From Naegleria lovaniensis (Eukaryota > Heterolobosea > Eutetramitea > Acrasida > Naegleriidae), in NCBI RefSeq assembly GCF_003324165.1, contig NW_025407873.1, forward strand, positions 124,001-188,000: a stretch of 64,000 nt of DNA. The letters are read 5' to 3'. Positions 40,373 through 49,619 of the stretch are shown piece by piece (position 1 is the first letter of the stretch; each line of letters begins with the position of its first letter). A model generated the notes under the pieces. The model saw only the letters and a program-made list of their open reading frames with translations. It made no database searches and had not been told where the DNA came from. Both the position numbers and the translations under genes were made by a program.

Positions 40373-40909
40373 AACAAGACAGAGACCATCAAGACCAAAT
40401 ACGATTGGACAGAGTTGGGTGACATTATAGAACCAATCAAAATTTGGATTCCATTCGTTTCTAAAAAGTTCATTCCCACAACGTACTTTCTCGAACTGAA
40501 TATGCAAATGAAAGGAGAAAAAGATGAAAATGATCGTCTCTTGAAAATCACGAATCATTTACCATATGAGTATTATTGTTGCTCCCCATCACCAGAACAT
40601 ATTAATTATATTGTTATTGGTGAATTTGAAAGAGCTTGTCGCACTTATGCCATGCTTTCAGATGCTGAATATGAAGCTCCAACCATTCATACTCTATTGT
40701 TTAATTTGAATATACCTGGTATTGAGGTTTTCCTTACAAAAGAATTCAAATTGAAACAATATTCGAATAATAACATTGTGGAATTCGATAAATTGGAGCA
40801 GCAATGGAACAGAACACATCAATCACACAACATGCTGCAAAATTTCAAAAACAATCCAACGCACATATCACCGTTGGTGGAGGAATTACCTATCACAAAC
40901 AACAATTGA
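40373..40909 (+). CDS. Orphan open frame, 3' part of an unknown gene
   Basis: An open plus-strand frame of about 178 codons after a TGA at 40370. The first in-frame ATG comes only near 40,501 (MQMKGEKDEND), so an upstream exon or a lost 5' end is likely. Composition looks coding (IWIPFVSKKFIPTTYFLEL, LKITNHLPYEYYCCSPSPE, IHTLLFNLNIPGIEVFL) but no family is recognised. It abuts the truncated kinase head to head within about 30 bases, at a probable rearrangement point. Confidence 0.4.
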   Translation, partial: NKTETIKTKYDWTELGDIIEPIKIWIPFVSKKFIPTTYFLELNMQMKGEKDENDRLLKITNHLPYEYYCCSPSPEHINYIVIGEFERACRTYAMLSDAEYEAPTIHTLLFNLNIPGIEVFLTKEFKLKQYSNNNIVEFDKLEQQWNRTHQSHNMLQNFKNNPTHISPLVEELPITNNN

Positions 40910-40916
40910 TACGTCT

Positions 40917-41035
40917 GGCATGTTTCAAAATATGAATGTGAATTTGGGAAATTTTGAATTTTAACAGTTTTGACATTTCTAAAAACTTGTGACTTTTTGT
41001 GAATGTAAGAATTTGAAGTGAAAATATGAGTGATT
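40917..41035. repeat. Downstream flank repeated behind DUF4116 copies 2 and 3
   Basis: About 120 bases starting near gcatgtttcaaaatatgaat, closely matching 45686..45801. It is part of the duplicated unit, beyond the stop codons of copies 2 and 3. Copy 1 has the intact subtilisin gene in this position instead. Confidence 0.85.
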
Positions 41036-43282
41036 TCAACTGATATTGAAAACATATGCACCCAAATATTGTTTCCAGAAATTGTAACCTTTTTCTGCAT
41101 TCTTCCAATAGTTCTTGTTTTGTAAACCTTCAAAGCGAACGATTTTTTCTTTCATCAACCAAGATTCAGGAATGTGACATCCAAAATATTCATGTTCTAA
41201 TCTCAGATTTTTCAAATCTTTACAAAACTTCATAACTTCATCCAATGAAATATTTGTTGGATCTTGATTGAAACATGCGTTGAAAATCTCATCCGAAATG
41301 ACTCCCCATGATTTCACATGTTCAATTGCAATCTCAGAATACAAATTACTATCATAATATTGTTTTCTTTTCATGTTACCTAGAAATGAACTCAATCCCT
41401 TTTTGTGAGCTTTTACACAGTCCATAATAAAACTGGTATCTTTTTTCAATTCTATTGAGGCAAAATGAAACACGTCCGCAGGGTGTACTTGGTTTCTTAA
41501 TGCATCCAATAGAAAATCTCGATCGTTCCAAAAGTCATCAGAAAGATCATTCCAATAGGTTGCATTTTTTTTAAGGGCAGCAATCACTTCTTGATCCTTT
41601 CTTTCAACAAATCCTATTAGAATATTGCTAAAGTCAATGTCATAGTCGAAACCATGTGGGAGATTTAAAATTCTCAACAATAACTCTTTGCTTTCACGAC
41701 AGTGTTGTGGAATGTCATTAAACGAACAAGGGTCTTTGCTTAAAAGAGCAGCCAAGATAATTTCTATGTCATTTCGAAATTCCTCGGGTATTATAAAATT
41801 ACCACACTTCTCCTTCTCATATAAGGCATGTCCATTTCTCCTCATAAAAGCCAACACTATTTCTCGATCGTTTCGATGTTCGGGAAAAATGTCCTTCGAA
41901 CTTATTTCACTGAACACACATTTCAAAGCATTCAATACAAATTGTCTATCCTTTCTCAAATTCATTGATCCATATTTCAAAATAAGAGGTAAATCTTCTC
42001 GTTTCTCAAAAGAAGATTCATCATACTTCCAAGGTGGATCATAATTCTTGTAAATTCTGGTCAATACTTGAACAATAATTGGATCATGAGTTAGTTTTGA
42101 TAATGAAAATGCAAACTTCCCTTGATACTGGAGAGTGTGTTGATGATTATGGTGTGCTTGATAATATTCGTCTGGTAATTCAACAAGCATTTGAATCAAA
42201 GCTGATTGTATCGAATTATTGTAACCATTAATTCTTGAATCATTGAGAAAAAATTGTTGAAAAATCTTCATCTTATCATCCATGGATAATTTGGTTTCCC
42301 AAACTGATCGAGACAACCAAAAACATGCTTGTGGAATACAAGCTTGGATTTGTATGTCTTGAATTTTTCCATCAACGATTGTAATATTTGGCAATGTAAT
42401 TCGTAGTATTTCGAGAGCAAATTCTTCTTTGTTCAACCAATTTACATTGATGAACGAGTCAGGAGATGAAATAACAACATCCAAACAGAATTTTCGATCT
42501 TTTTTCAGTCGTTCAGATGCGAATACAATATTATTAGCATTGCATTGAATGGCAAGTTTCATAACATCTTCATTGTCTTTCAGTCTTTCAGAAATTTGAA
42601 ACATCTCACAACGTTTCTCACTGATTGCTTTCTTTGCTTTCTCAATATCATCAAGATCAAATACAAAATCGAGTCCATACTCGCTTTGATAAATATTTGC
42701 CAATTTTTCTTTCCAGTCTTTGAATTGTGTGAAAACCTCCACGGGAAGATATCCCAAGATGTCATATTCTCGCTGTTGTAATTGATACCAAATTTCTTCT
42801 TGGAATGGTTTCCAAAATTCCACAGAATGAATTTGTTCTTGAGTAGCGTTATACAACTTTGCAATGTCAATAAATTGCACCTGTGCAATGGCGAACAGCT
42901 TTTTCTGGTAAGTATAATAATCATTGAACCATCTTGTCCATTTAAACACACACTCGTGATCGTTTATGAATTCGATTTTTATCTTCTTGTCTGTTTTTGA
43001 TTTGGCCAACCATTCCTCCCTTGTGAGTAACCACTTTGCGAATCCTTTGGATTGATTTTCAAATTTTCTTTTCAACAAGTCATAGAGATGGTTGATGTGA
43101 GGATTATATATTTGAGAATGTTGGTTCATCAACAATGAAGAAGAGACATGATGAAAATCAAGTAAAACAAGTTGCACTTGATCGGTGGTGGTGTTGGATA
43201 ATTTCAAGTGTTTGTTTGTGGGCAAATAAATTGCAACGTGATGATCGTCATTCATTGGATGACCAGAAAGCTTTCGTTTCAT
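41036..43282 (-). CDS. DUF4116-repeat protein, copy 2
   Basis: 748 residues from the ATG of MKRKLSGHPMND, chosen because all three copies share it. The frame upstream is open to an ATG at 43321 (MNHTDLRC), but that extension differs between copies and looks like 5' UTR. It has the same DUF4116 chain as copy 1 (LRKDRQFVLNALKC, HRNDREIVLAFMRRNGHAL, EFRNDIEIILAALLS). The first ~110 and last ~90 residues are nearly identical to copies 1 and 3, while the middle repeats differ at many residues and by small indels. The C-terminus ends AYVFNIS, as in copy 3. Confidence 0.9.
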   Translation of the reverse strand: MKRKLSGHPMNDDHHVAIYLPTNKHLKLSNTTTDQVQLVLLDFHHVSSSLLMNQHSQIYNPHINHLYDLLKRKFENQSKGFAKWLLTREEWLAKSKTDKKIKIEFINDHECVFKWTRWFNDYYTYQKKLFAIAQVQFIDIAKLYNATQEQIHSVEFWKPFQEEIWYQLQQREYDILGYLPVEVFTQFKDWKEKLANIYQSEYGLDFVFDLDDIEKAKKAISEKRCEMFQISERLKDNEDVMKLAIQCNANNIVFASERLKKDRKFCLDVVISSPDSFINVNWLNKEEFALEILRITLPNITIVDGKIQDIQIQACIPQACFWLSRSVWETKLSMDDKMKIFQQFFLNDSRINGYNNSIQSALIQMLVELPDEYYQAHHNHQHTLQYQGKFAFSLSKLTHDPIIVQVLTRIYKNYDPPWKYDESSFEKREDLPLILKYGSMNLRKDRQFVLNALKCVFSEISSKDIFPEHRNDREIVLAFMRRNGHALYEKEKCGNFIIPEEFRNDIEIILAALLSKDPCSFNDIPQHCRESKELLLRILNLPHGFDYDIDFSNILIGFVERKDQEVIAALKKNATYWNDLSDDFWNDRDFLLDALRNQVHPADVFHFASIELKKDTSFIMDCVKAHKKGLSSFLGNMKRKQYYDSNLYSEIAIEHVKSWGVISDEIFNACFNQDPTNISLDEVMKFCKDLKNLRLEHEYFGCHIPESWLMKEKIVRFEGLQNKNYWKNAEKGYNFWKQYLGAYVFNIS

Positions 43283-43321
43283 TTTTTTAAAGTTGACACA
43301 CCGTAAGTCGGTGTGGTTCAT

Positions 43322-45640
43322 TCTGAACACTAGATGAAATCCTTACGAACATACCCAGAGCATCAAATCGAAGCAACACCTATTAACCTGCAAATAACAA
43401 CAAGCAACTCAGTCTGTAACTTCCCGTAGATAAACCAAGATGGGTGGAAACATTTATCGCAACCTCTTGTGGATGTATTACACACGAAATAACATAGAAC
43501 AAGAGTTCATAATGTGCCTGTTCTATGCGAAAATTTTCCCACGGTTATCTATGTACGTGCCTTGATGATGATTTGGATGAGGGTTGCTCTTTAGAGAGCT
43601 GTTTTAGTTGTGGATTTGTTGACATTTTTTGACTTTCAGTCAACCTTATTGTTTTCGTTACAAAACACTTCCGTTCTTTTCAGAACATTCAATGTTATGT
43701 AACTTCAAACAATACTTGATTAATACCAATGGGTTTGTCCAGAGAATAATTATTTCATCAAAGTGGTGGACATGTTTTTCTTGGCCTTCTGATATAAAGG
43801 AGAGCTGAGGAATCTGACTTCCATCGTCCTGCCACTTTCACTGCATCCATATTTCTCACCCTTCTTCACCATTTCGGTGGCTCCACCGATTCTTAAACTC
43901 GGTCCGGTAATTTTCGCCTCTGGTTTAACTTTCCTAATAGCAGACTGGATGATCGACTGAACCTTTTGTCTTGATAACAATTTGTTATCTCGATATGAAA
44001 ATAGAGGAGAAGTGTTCTTCTTAAACTTTTTAACCATATTCATATCTGTGGAGGTTATCCCGAGATAAAAATTGTGGGTATCCCTGAAACCTTGAAGTTA
44101 TCCGTCCCGCCAAATTCTAGATATCCAAGCCAACACTAGAGCATACCTGTCTAACCTCTCAAAACAACCGTTAAAAATTAAACAAAAAAAATTCCTCTCA
44201 TCGTCAACGTTGTCCTGAACAAATCCAACACTATGAATTGATGACCTTCGCATTGTCAGTTGGATCAACATGCAATGAAGCAAAAACATACTTCATCAAA
44301 AAATCTTATTCTTCATTGATGATAGTTGTAAGCGTAGTCAGTGTAAATACCACTCTGCTATCCAACTAGACCACAGTACGTTGCTTCATCCAAACAATTG
44401 GCTTCGTACTTCAGAGCAACCAATAATCTTCCTGCCCTATACTTAGCTACTATTGGTCTTTCAACCTCTGGTGTTTGCTTTCGAGTAAAAGTTTTGTGCT
44501 GTTGTTGAGAGAAAACTTTCATTTTTTAGATTTTGCATGTTGAAAATAAAGACAACTTTGAAGAGACAGCCTGGCTTGACTACAGTCAATAATGTAACTC
44601 TACAACAGCCAAGCACAGACATTGGAGTGTATTGTCTGAATTCGAAATCATTTTGCAATAAAACTTTTTGGTCGACCAGTAATATCGCTGCATTCAATTT
44701 TGGTATAAAACGGAGAAGAGCTAAAATTTTCAACAGTTCTATCAAACAAACGTTTGAGCTTGCAACATCACACAGAAGACGTCCGATAGAATTGATACCT
44801 CTTTTATTGTTGTTTCATTCTTCATGGTTCTCTCACACTTTGGCCAAATATTTGGGATAACCACAATTTTTTTGAGGGATATTTTTCCAAGATATACTTG
44901 GTTAAAATGGCTACAGTGCAGAATTCAGGACTTTCCTAAATTGGTTCAACAATCATTGGTGTATCTCGTGCATTCTTGTCAGTTTTATGACCTGCAAGAT
45001 TCACTTTAATTCGACCTTCGGTAATGAATGTGATATCGTCCCACTGAAGTTGGGATATTTCGCTTGGTCTACACAATCACAGGGAGAGCACAGGTCAAAT
45101 AGTAATTAAACCCTTCGTTTGGAGCCTTCGGTTTAAATTGAGTAATGTAATTCTTGATGTAGTCAGCCATGAAAGGATCCCTTTGCAAAGGATTTCTGTC
45201 ACAAAGGTTACATGATTTAAGGGCTCCTGTTTTGACTCGATAATAAAGTGGATCTTTCAATAATTGCCAATCTTCCAAATCTGCAAAGAATTTAAGGGAA
45301 GATTCAACCTTATCAATGAGATAACCTTTTCCTACATGAAGTAGATAAGCGATGAAATCTGTCATGGAATGTTCGTTGTAATCGGAATGAGTGCAAACCA
45401 ACCATCCTCTTAAGATGGCATAAACTCGAGTTATTCTTGAAGAGTAGTGTCAGCCAATGTTACACTCAAACAAAGACCTTTAACATCTAATAAAGAGCAC
45501 CGTCCAGATCCCACGCTGCAAAGACCCAATCTTTGTTGTTTGAGAGTTCTGATGAGTGCCAATTTCTGAGCATATTTTTGGTGTGAGAACGTCATTTCCG
45601 ACACTGAACCAACATCAACCGATATCAATAATTTCACATC
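43322..45640. other. Gene-poor spacer between DUF4116 copies 2 and 3
   Basis: About 2.3 kb with no intact gene supported. It contains the broken tyrosine-recombinase relic described separately. Other short open frames here (for example 44537..44860 on the plus strand) have no domain or partner. Confidence 0.6.
43745..45430 (-). mobile_element. Broken tyrosine-recombinase element relic
   Basis: Two minus-strand pieces in the order of a tyrosine recombinase. An N-terminal-domain-like piece lies near 45,070-45,430 (DFIAYLLHVGKGYLIDKVES, DPFMADYIKNYI). A C-terminal piece lies at 43,750-44,043 with GPSLRIGGATEMVKKG, the same SLRIGGATE block as in the whole element at 17.6-22.4 kb. No RT or terminal repeats were recognised. 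It is broken in several places and old relative to the 17.6 kb element. It could derive from a related YR retroelement or a Crypton-like transposon. Confidence 0.5.
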
Positions 45641-45648
45641 GATGAGTG

Positions 45649-45693
45649 TAATCATGAAAATTTGGGATACATTTCAGCAAGAGGTATGTTTCA
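45649..45693 (+). pseudogene. Relic of the subtilisin gene (exon end plus splice site)
   Basis: 45 bases matching 36137..36181 of the subtilisin gene with one mismatch. It spans the exon end encoding GYFSARG and the following GTATGT splice site. It sits on the plus strand tail to tail with DUF4116 copy 3, the same layout as the intact subtilisin/DUF4116 copy 1 pair, but with the ~1.1 kb 3' part of the protease gene missing. Confidence 0.8.
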
Positions 45694-45801
45694 GAATAAG
45701 AATGTGAATTTGGGAAATTATGAATTTTAACAGTTTTGGCATTTCTAAAAACTTGTGACTTTTTGTGAATGTAAGAATTTGAAGTGAAAATATGAGTGAT
45801 T
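45686..45801. repeat. Downstream flank repeated behind DUF4116 copies 3 and 2
   Basis: Close match of 40917..41035. It begins within the subtilisin relic (tatgtttcag...) and runs to the stop codon of copy 3. Confidence 0.85.
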
Positions 45802-48048
45802 TCAACTGATATTGAAAACATATGCACCCAAATATTGTTTCCAGAAATTGTAACCTTTTTCTGCGTTCTTCCAATAGCTCTTGTTTTGTAAACCTTCAAA
45901 GCGAACGATTTTTTCTTTCATCAACCAAGATTCAGGAATGTGACATCCAAAATATTCATGTTCTAATCTCAGATTTTTCAAATCTTTACAAAACTTCATA
46001 ACTTCATCCAATGAAATATCTGTTGGATCTTGATTGAAACATGCGTTGAAAATCTCATCCCAAAGGTCTCCCCATGATTTCACATGTTCAATTGCAATCT
46101 CAGAATACAAATTACGATCGTAATTTTCAGCTTCGGTATAATATAGGATTGAATTCAATCCCTTTTTGTGAGCTTTTACACAGTCCATAATAAATGTGGT
46201 ATCTTGTTTCAATTCTGTTGAGGCAAAATGAAACACCATACTAGGGGGTACTTGGTTTCTTATTGCATCCAATAGAAAATCTCGATCGTTCCGAAAGTCT
46301 ACAGAGAGATCATACCAATAGGTTGAATCCTTTTTAAGGGCAGCAATCACTTCTTGATCCTTTCTCGCAACAAATCCTTGTAGGACGTTCCTAATATCAA
46401 TTTGAATCTCGTCATCGAGTGGGTCATGCAAAATTCTCAACAGTAACTCTTTGCTTTCACGACAGTGTTGTGGAATGTCATTAAACCAACAAGGGTATTC
46501 GCTTTTAAGAGCAGCCAAGATAATTTCTGTGTCATTTCGAAATTCCTCGGGTATTATAAAACTACCACACTCCTCCTTCTCATATAAGGCATGTCCATTT
46601 CTCCTCATAAAAGCCAATACTATTTCTCGATCGTTTCGATGTTCGGGAAAAATGTCCTTCGAACTTATTTCACTGAACACACATTTCAAAGCATTCAATA
46701 CAAATTGTCTATCCTTTCTCAAATGCATTGGTCCATATTTCAAAATAAGAGGTAAATCTTCGCGCTTTCCAAAAGAAGATTCATCGTACTTCCAAGGTGG
46801 ATCATAATTCTTGTAAATTCTGGTCAGTACTTGTTCAATAATTGTTGAATCATTATCGAGATCTTTTTTTGATAATGAAAATGCAAACTTCCCTTGATAC
46901 TGGAGAGTGTGTTGATGATTATGGTGTGCTTGATAATATTCGTCTGGCAATTCAAGAAGCATTTGAAGCCTTGATTGTATCGTATTCTTGTAATCATCAA
47001 TATTTGAATCATTGAGAAAAAATTGTTGAAAAATCTTCATCTTATCATCCATGGATAATTTGCTTATCCAAACCGATTGAGACAAGTAAACGTATGCTTT
47101 TGGAATACAAGCTTGGATTTGTATGTCTTGAATGTTTCCATCAACGATTGTAATAGTTGGCAATGTAATTCGTAGTATTTCGAGAGCAAATTCTTGGGTG
47201 TGCGCCCAAAATAGACAGGACCACGAGTCAGGAGTTGAAATAAAAACATCCAAACAGAATTTTCGATCGTTTTTCAGTCGTTCAGATGCGAATCGAATAT
47301 TTTCATAATGGCATTGAATGGCATGTTTCATAAATTCTTCATTGTCTTTCAGTCTTTCAGAAATTTGAAACATCTCACAACGTTTCTCACTGATTGCTTT
47401 CTTTGCTTTCTCAATATCATCAAGATCAAACACAAAATCAAGTCCATATCTGTTTCGATAAATATTTGCCAATTTTTCTTTCCAGTCTTTGAATTGTGTG
47501 AAAACCTCCACTGGAAGATAATTCAACATGTCAAGTTGTGACAATTGTAATTGATACCAAATTTCTTCTTGAAATGGTTTCCAAAATTCCACAGAATGAA
47601 CTTGCTCTTGATTAGCTTTATACAACTTTGCAATGTCAATAAATTGCACCTGTGCAATGGCGAACAGCTTTTTCTCGTAGTGGTTACTATTGAAACATCT
47701 TGCCCATTTAAGCACACACTCGTGATCGTTTATGAATTCGATGTTTATCTTCTTGTCTGTTTTTGATTTGGCCAACCATTCCTCCCTTGCGAGTAACCAC
47801 TTTGCGAATCCTTTGGATTGATTTTCAAATTTTCTTTTCAACAAATCATAGAGATGGTTGAGGTGAGGATTATATATTTGAGAATGTTGATTCATCAACA
47901 ATGAAGAAGAGACATGATGAAAATCAAGTAAAACAAGTTGCACTTGATCGGTGGTGGTGTTGGATAATTTCAAGTGTTTGTTTGTGGGCAAATAAATTGC
48001 AACGTGATGATCGTCATTCATTGAATGACCAGAAAGCTTTCGTTTCAT
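45802..48048 (-). CDS. DUF4116-repeat protein, copy 3
   Basis: 748 residues from the conserved ATG of MKRKLSGHSMND. An in-frame upstream ATG near 48,156 (MSCDSEKRSQRD) would add 36 residues not shared with copies 1 and 2. DUF4116 repeats run throughout (LRKDRQFVLNALKC, HRNDREIVLAFMRRNGHAL, EFRNDTEIILAALKS, FRNDRDFLLDAIRN). The C-terminus and downstream flank match copy 2, while some central segments are closer to copy 1 (NSILYYTEAENYDRN versus NSILYYTKTEQNYDRH), which suggests gene conversion. Function is unknown; expansion and mid-protein divergence fit a lineage-specific accessory family. Confidence 0.9.
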   Translation of the reverse strand: MKRKLSGHSMNDDHHVAIYLPTNKHLKLSNTTTDQVQLVLLDFHHVSSSLLMNQHSQIYNPHLNHLYDLLKRKFENQSKGFAKWLLAREEWLAKSKTDKKINIEFINDHECVLKWARCFNSNHYEKKLFAIAQVQFIDIAKLYKANQEQVHSVEFWKPFQEEIWYQLQLSQLDMLNYLPVEVFTQFKDWKEKLANIYRNRYGLDFVFDLDDIEKAKKAISEKRCEMFQISERLKDNEEFMKHAIQCHYENIRFASERLKNDRKFCLDVFISTPDSWSCLFWAHTQEFALEILRITLPTITIVDGNIQDIQIQACIPKAYVYLSQSVWISKLSMDDKMKIFQQFFLNDSNIDDYKNTIQSRLQMLLELPDEYYQAHHNHQHTLQYQGKFAFSLSKKDLDNDSTIIEQVLTRIYKNYDPPWKYDESSFGKREDLPLILKYGPMHLRKDRQFVLNALKCVFSEISSKDIFPEHRNDREIVLAFMRRNGHALYEKEECGSFIIPEEFRNDTEIILAALKSEYPCWFNDIPQHCRESKELLLRILHDPLDDEIQIDIRNVLQGFVARKDQEVIAALKKDSTYWYDLSVDFRNDRDFLLDAIRNQVPPSMVFHFASTELKQDTTFIMDCVKAHKKGLNSILYYTEAENYDRNLYSEIAIEHVKSWGDLWDEIFNACFNQDPTDISLDEVMKFCKDLKNLRLEHEYFGCHIPESWLMKEKIVRFEGLQNKSYWKNAEKGYNFWKQYLGAYVFNIS

Positions 48049-48240
48049 TTTTTTAAAGTTGACACACTCGACGGTTGACATGTGTTTGGTGACATGGGAT
48101 TGACAAGTAACGAGATGGAAGTCTCTTTGTGAGCGTTTTTCAGAGTCACAAGACATCTTTCGCCAAAACAACGTTATGAACAGATAACTATTTCTATTTA
48201 TTGTTCAAACATTGTTCTTGGTTTTGATCTTGTTCACTGA

Positions 48241-48334
48241 AATTTTATGAAATTTTAGGCTTGTCCTGTGAACGTTTAAACTTGCATTGTTTATTTTGTT
48301 CATGATTAAACAACAAACAAAATTTCATAAAATT
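48241..48334. repeat. 16-base perfect inverted repeat with ~62-base loop
   Basis: aattttatgaaatttt (48241..48256) is the exact reverse complement of 48319..48334. It lies in the 382-base gap between the divergent DUF4116 copy 3 and GT32 genes. It could be a small terminal-inverted-repeat relic or a promoter element. No target duplication was seen, and AT-rich chance is possible. Confidence 0.6.
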
Positions 48335-48430
48335 GAAGGGAAGATAGGTTTTGTTTGATACTGAGACCTCCATAAACTTGTAAAATCATCGAAATCAAGT
48401 GACCGTTGAAAGCTTCGGGAAAAAAAACAA

Positions 48431-49504
48431 ATGCAATTTGCTCCCTCATTCATCACCTGGACGGAACGACCGGCTTTAGGCCTCTCGAAAACGCCCAAGT
48501 GTTTAGCCTTAATTCTTGTTTTTTTTGTCGTGCTACAAACCATGATATTCATCATGTCGTATCGATATAATACCTCTCGACGAAAAGGACAAATGAGTTC
48601 CTTGTATCCTCACGCTTTGGTTCCGTTGGATTGTACACATGAAGAGGAATTACGTGCCTCATTTCCGAAACCTCCGAGTAATAGACAAATACCAAAAATT
48701 ATACATCAAACCTATAAGCCTTCCAATGAGAACGAGCTTCCCAAAGGAATGAGAGCTGCCATGGCTTCCTTTAAAAATTTAAACTGCAACTATTCGTATC
48801 GATATTATGGAGATGAAGAAGCGTTGCAAATGCTCATGGAACATTTCGGAAAAGACTCGGACGAAGTCTATGCGTTTCAACATTTAATTCCTGGCGCTTA
48901 CAAAATTGATTTTTGGAGATATGCAGTGTTGTGGATTCATGGAGGATATTATGCCGATGCCGATATGGTATTAAGGGAGTCCTTAGATTCCTGGATTTCT
49001 CCCAACGCGACGTTTGTCCTTCCTGTGGAACTTGGACTTCCTTTTTTTGGATTCAATATTGCATTCATGGGAAGTGTACCTCGTCATCCTTTACTTCGCA
49101 TTGCAATGGATATGGTCATTTACAATGTGAAAAACAAATATCTACCTCAAGTTCCAGGAGAGGAAGGAGACGAGGAACCTTCTTTTCGAGCAACGCTTGC
49201 AGTTACGGGTCCTATTCTCATGGGAAAAGCGTTTAATCGATATTTGAATGAGCCTGATGAAGCTCCTCATAATATTGCAAAAGCAGAATGTCTTCAAATT
49301 CAAATATTGGGATTTTGTAAATTACCCTATGGTCCTCCCTCTTCTTCAGAGTTTTTAACCACCATTCCCAATGTGGAGAACTTTGATATATGTGAGGGTC
49401 GTTCTGTGATTCGATTCAAATACCCTGGATATGATAGTGAGCAGAAGTATAGTGGAGAACCTCATTATGTGGTTCAGTATCATAGAAAGCAAATATTTCT
49501 TTAA
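48431..49504 (+). CDS. GT32-family (OCH1-like, DXD) glycosyltransferase
   Basis: 357 residues, one exon from ATG 48431. It is a type II membrane protein with a short cytoplasmic N-terminus and an anchor at residues about 24-44 (CLALILVFFVVLQTMIFIM). The catalytic domain has IPKIIHQTYKP near 90, YSYRYYGDEEA, GAYKIDFWRYAVLWIHGGYY and ADADM with the DxD metal site near 175. This is the Gly_transf_sug/OCH1 pattern found in fungal alpha-1,6-mannosyltransferases and many protist sugar transferases; the sugar cannot be predicted. Probably in the Golgi. Confidence 0.88.
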   Translation: MQFAPSFITWTERPALGLSKTPKCLALILVFFVVLQTMIFIMSYRYNTSRRKGQMSSLYPHALVPLDCTHEEELRASFPKPPSNRQIPKIIHQTYKPSNENELPKGMRAAMASFKNLNCNYSYRYYGDEEALQMLMEHFGKDSDEVYAFQHLIPGAYKIDFWRYAVLWIHGGYYADADMVLRESLDSWISPNATFVLPVELGLPFFGFNIAFMGSVPRHPLLRIAMDMVIYNVKNKYLPQVPGEEGDEEPSFRATLAVTGPILMGKAFNRYLNEPDEAPHNIAKAECLQIQILGFCKLPYGPPSSSEFLTTIPNVENFDICEGRSVIRFKYPGYDSEQKYSGEPHYVVQYHRKQIFL

Positions 49505-49619
49505 AAAACATCTTGTATTCTAATACGAAGAATGCCATTCCACACACAGATTGGAATCACACCTAAGATTTTTCACAAATTGAAAACTAATTTATAAATA
49601 AGTTAACAATCTTGTACAC

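Noticed and set aside
44335-44410. tRNA A-box-like sequence on the minus strand (tggtctagttggatagc)
   Set aside because: No B-box, no acceptor stem and no plausible anticodon arm follow. At most a tRNA-derived scrap.
44537-44860. 107-codon plus-strand open frame in the DUF4116 spacer
   Set aside because: No domain, no conserved neighbour, atypical composition. Lies within relic DNA.
48049-48171. N-terminal extension of DUF4116 copy 3
   Set aside because: It opens at TTG and is not shared by the other copies, whereas all three share the ATG at MKRKLSGH.
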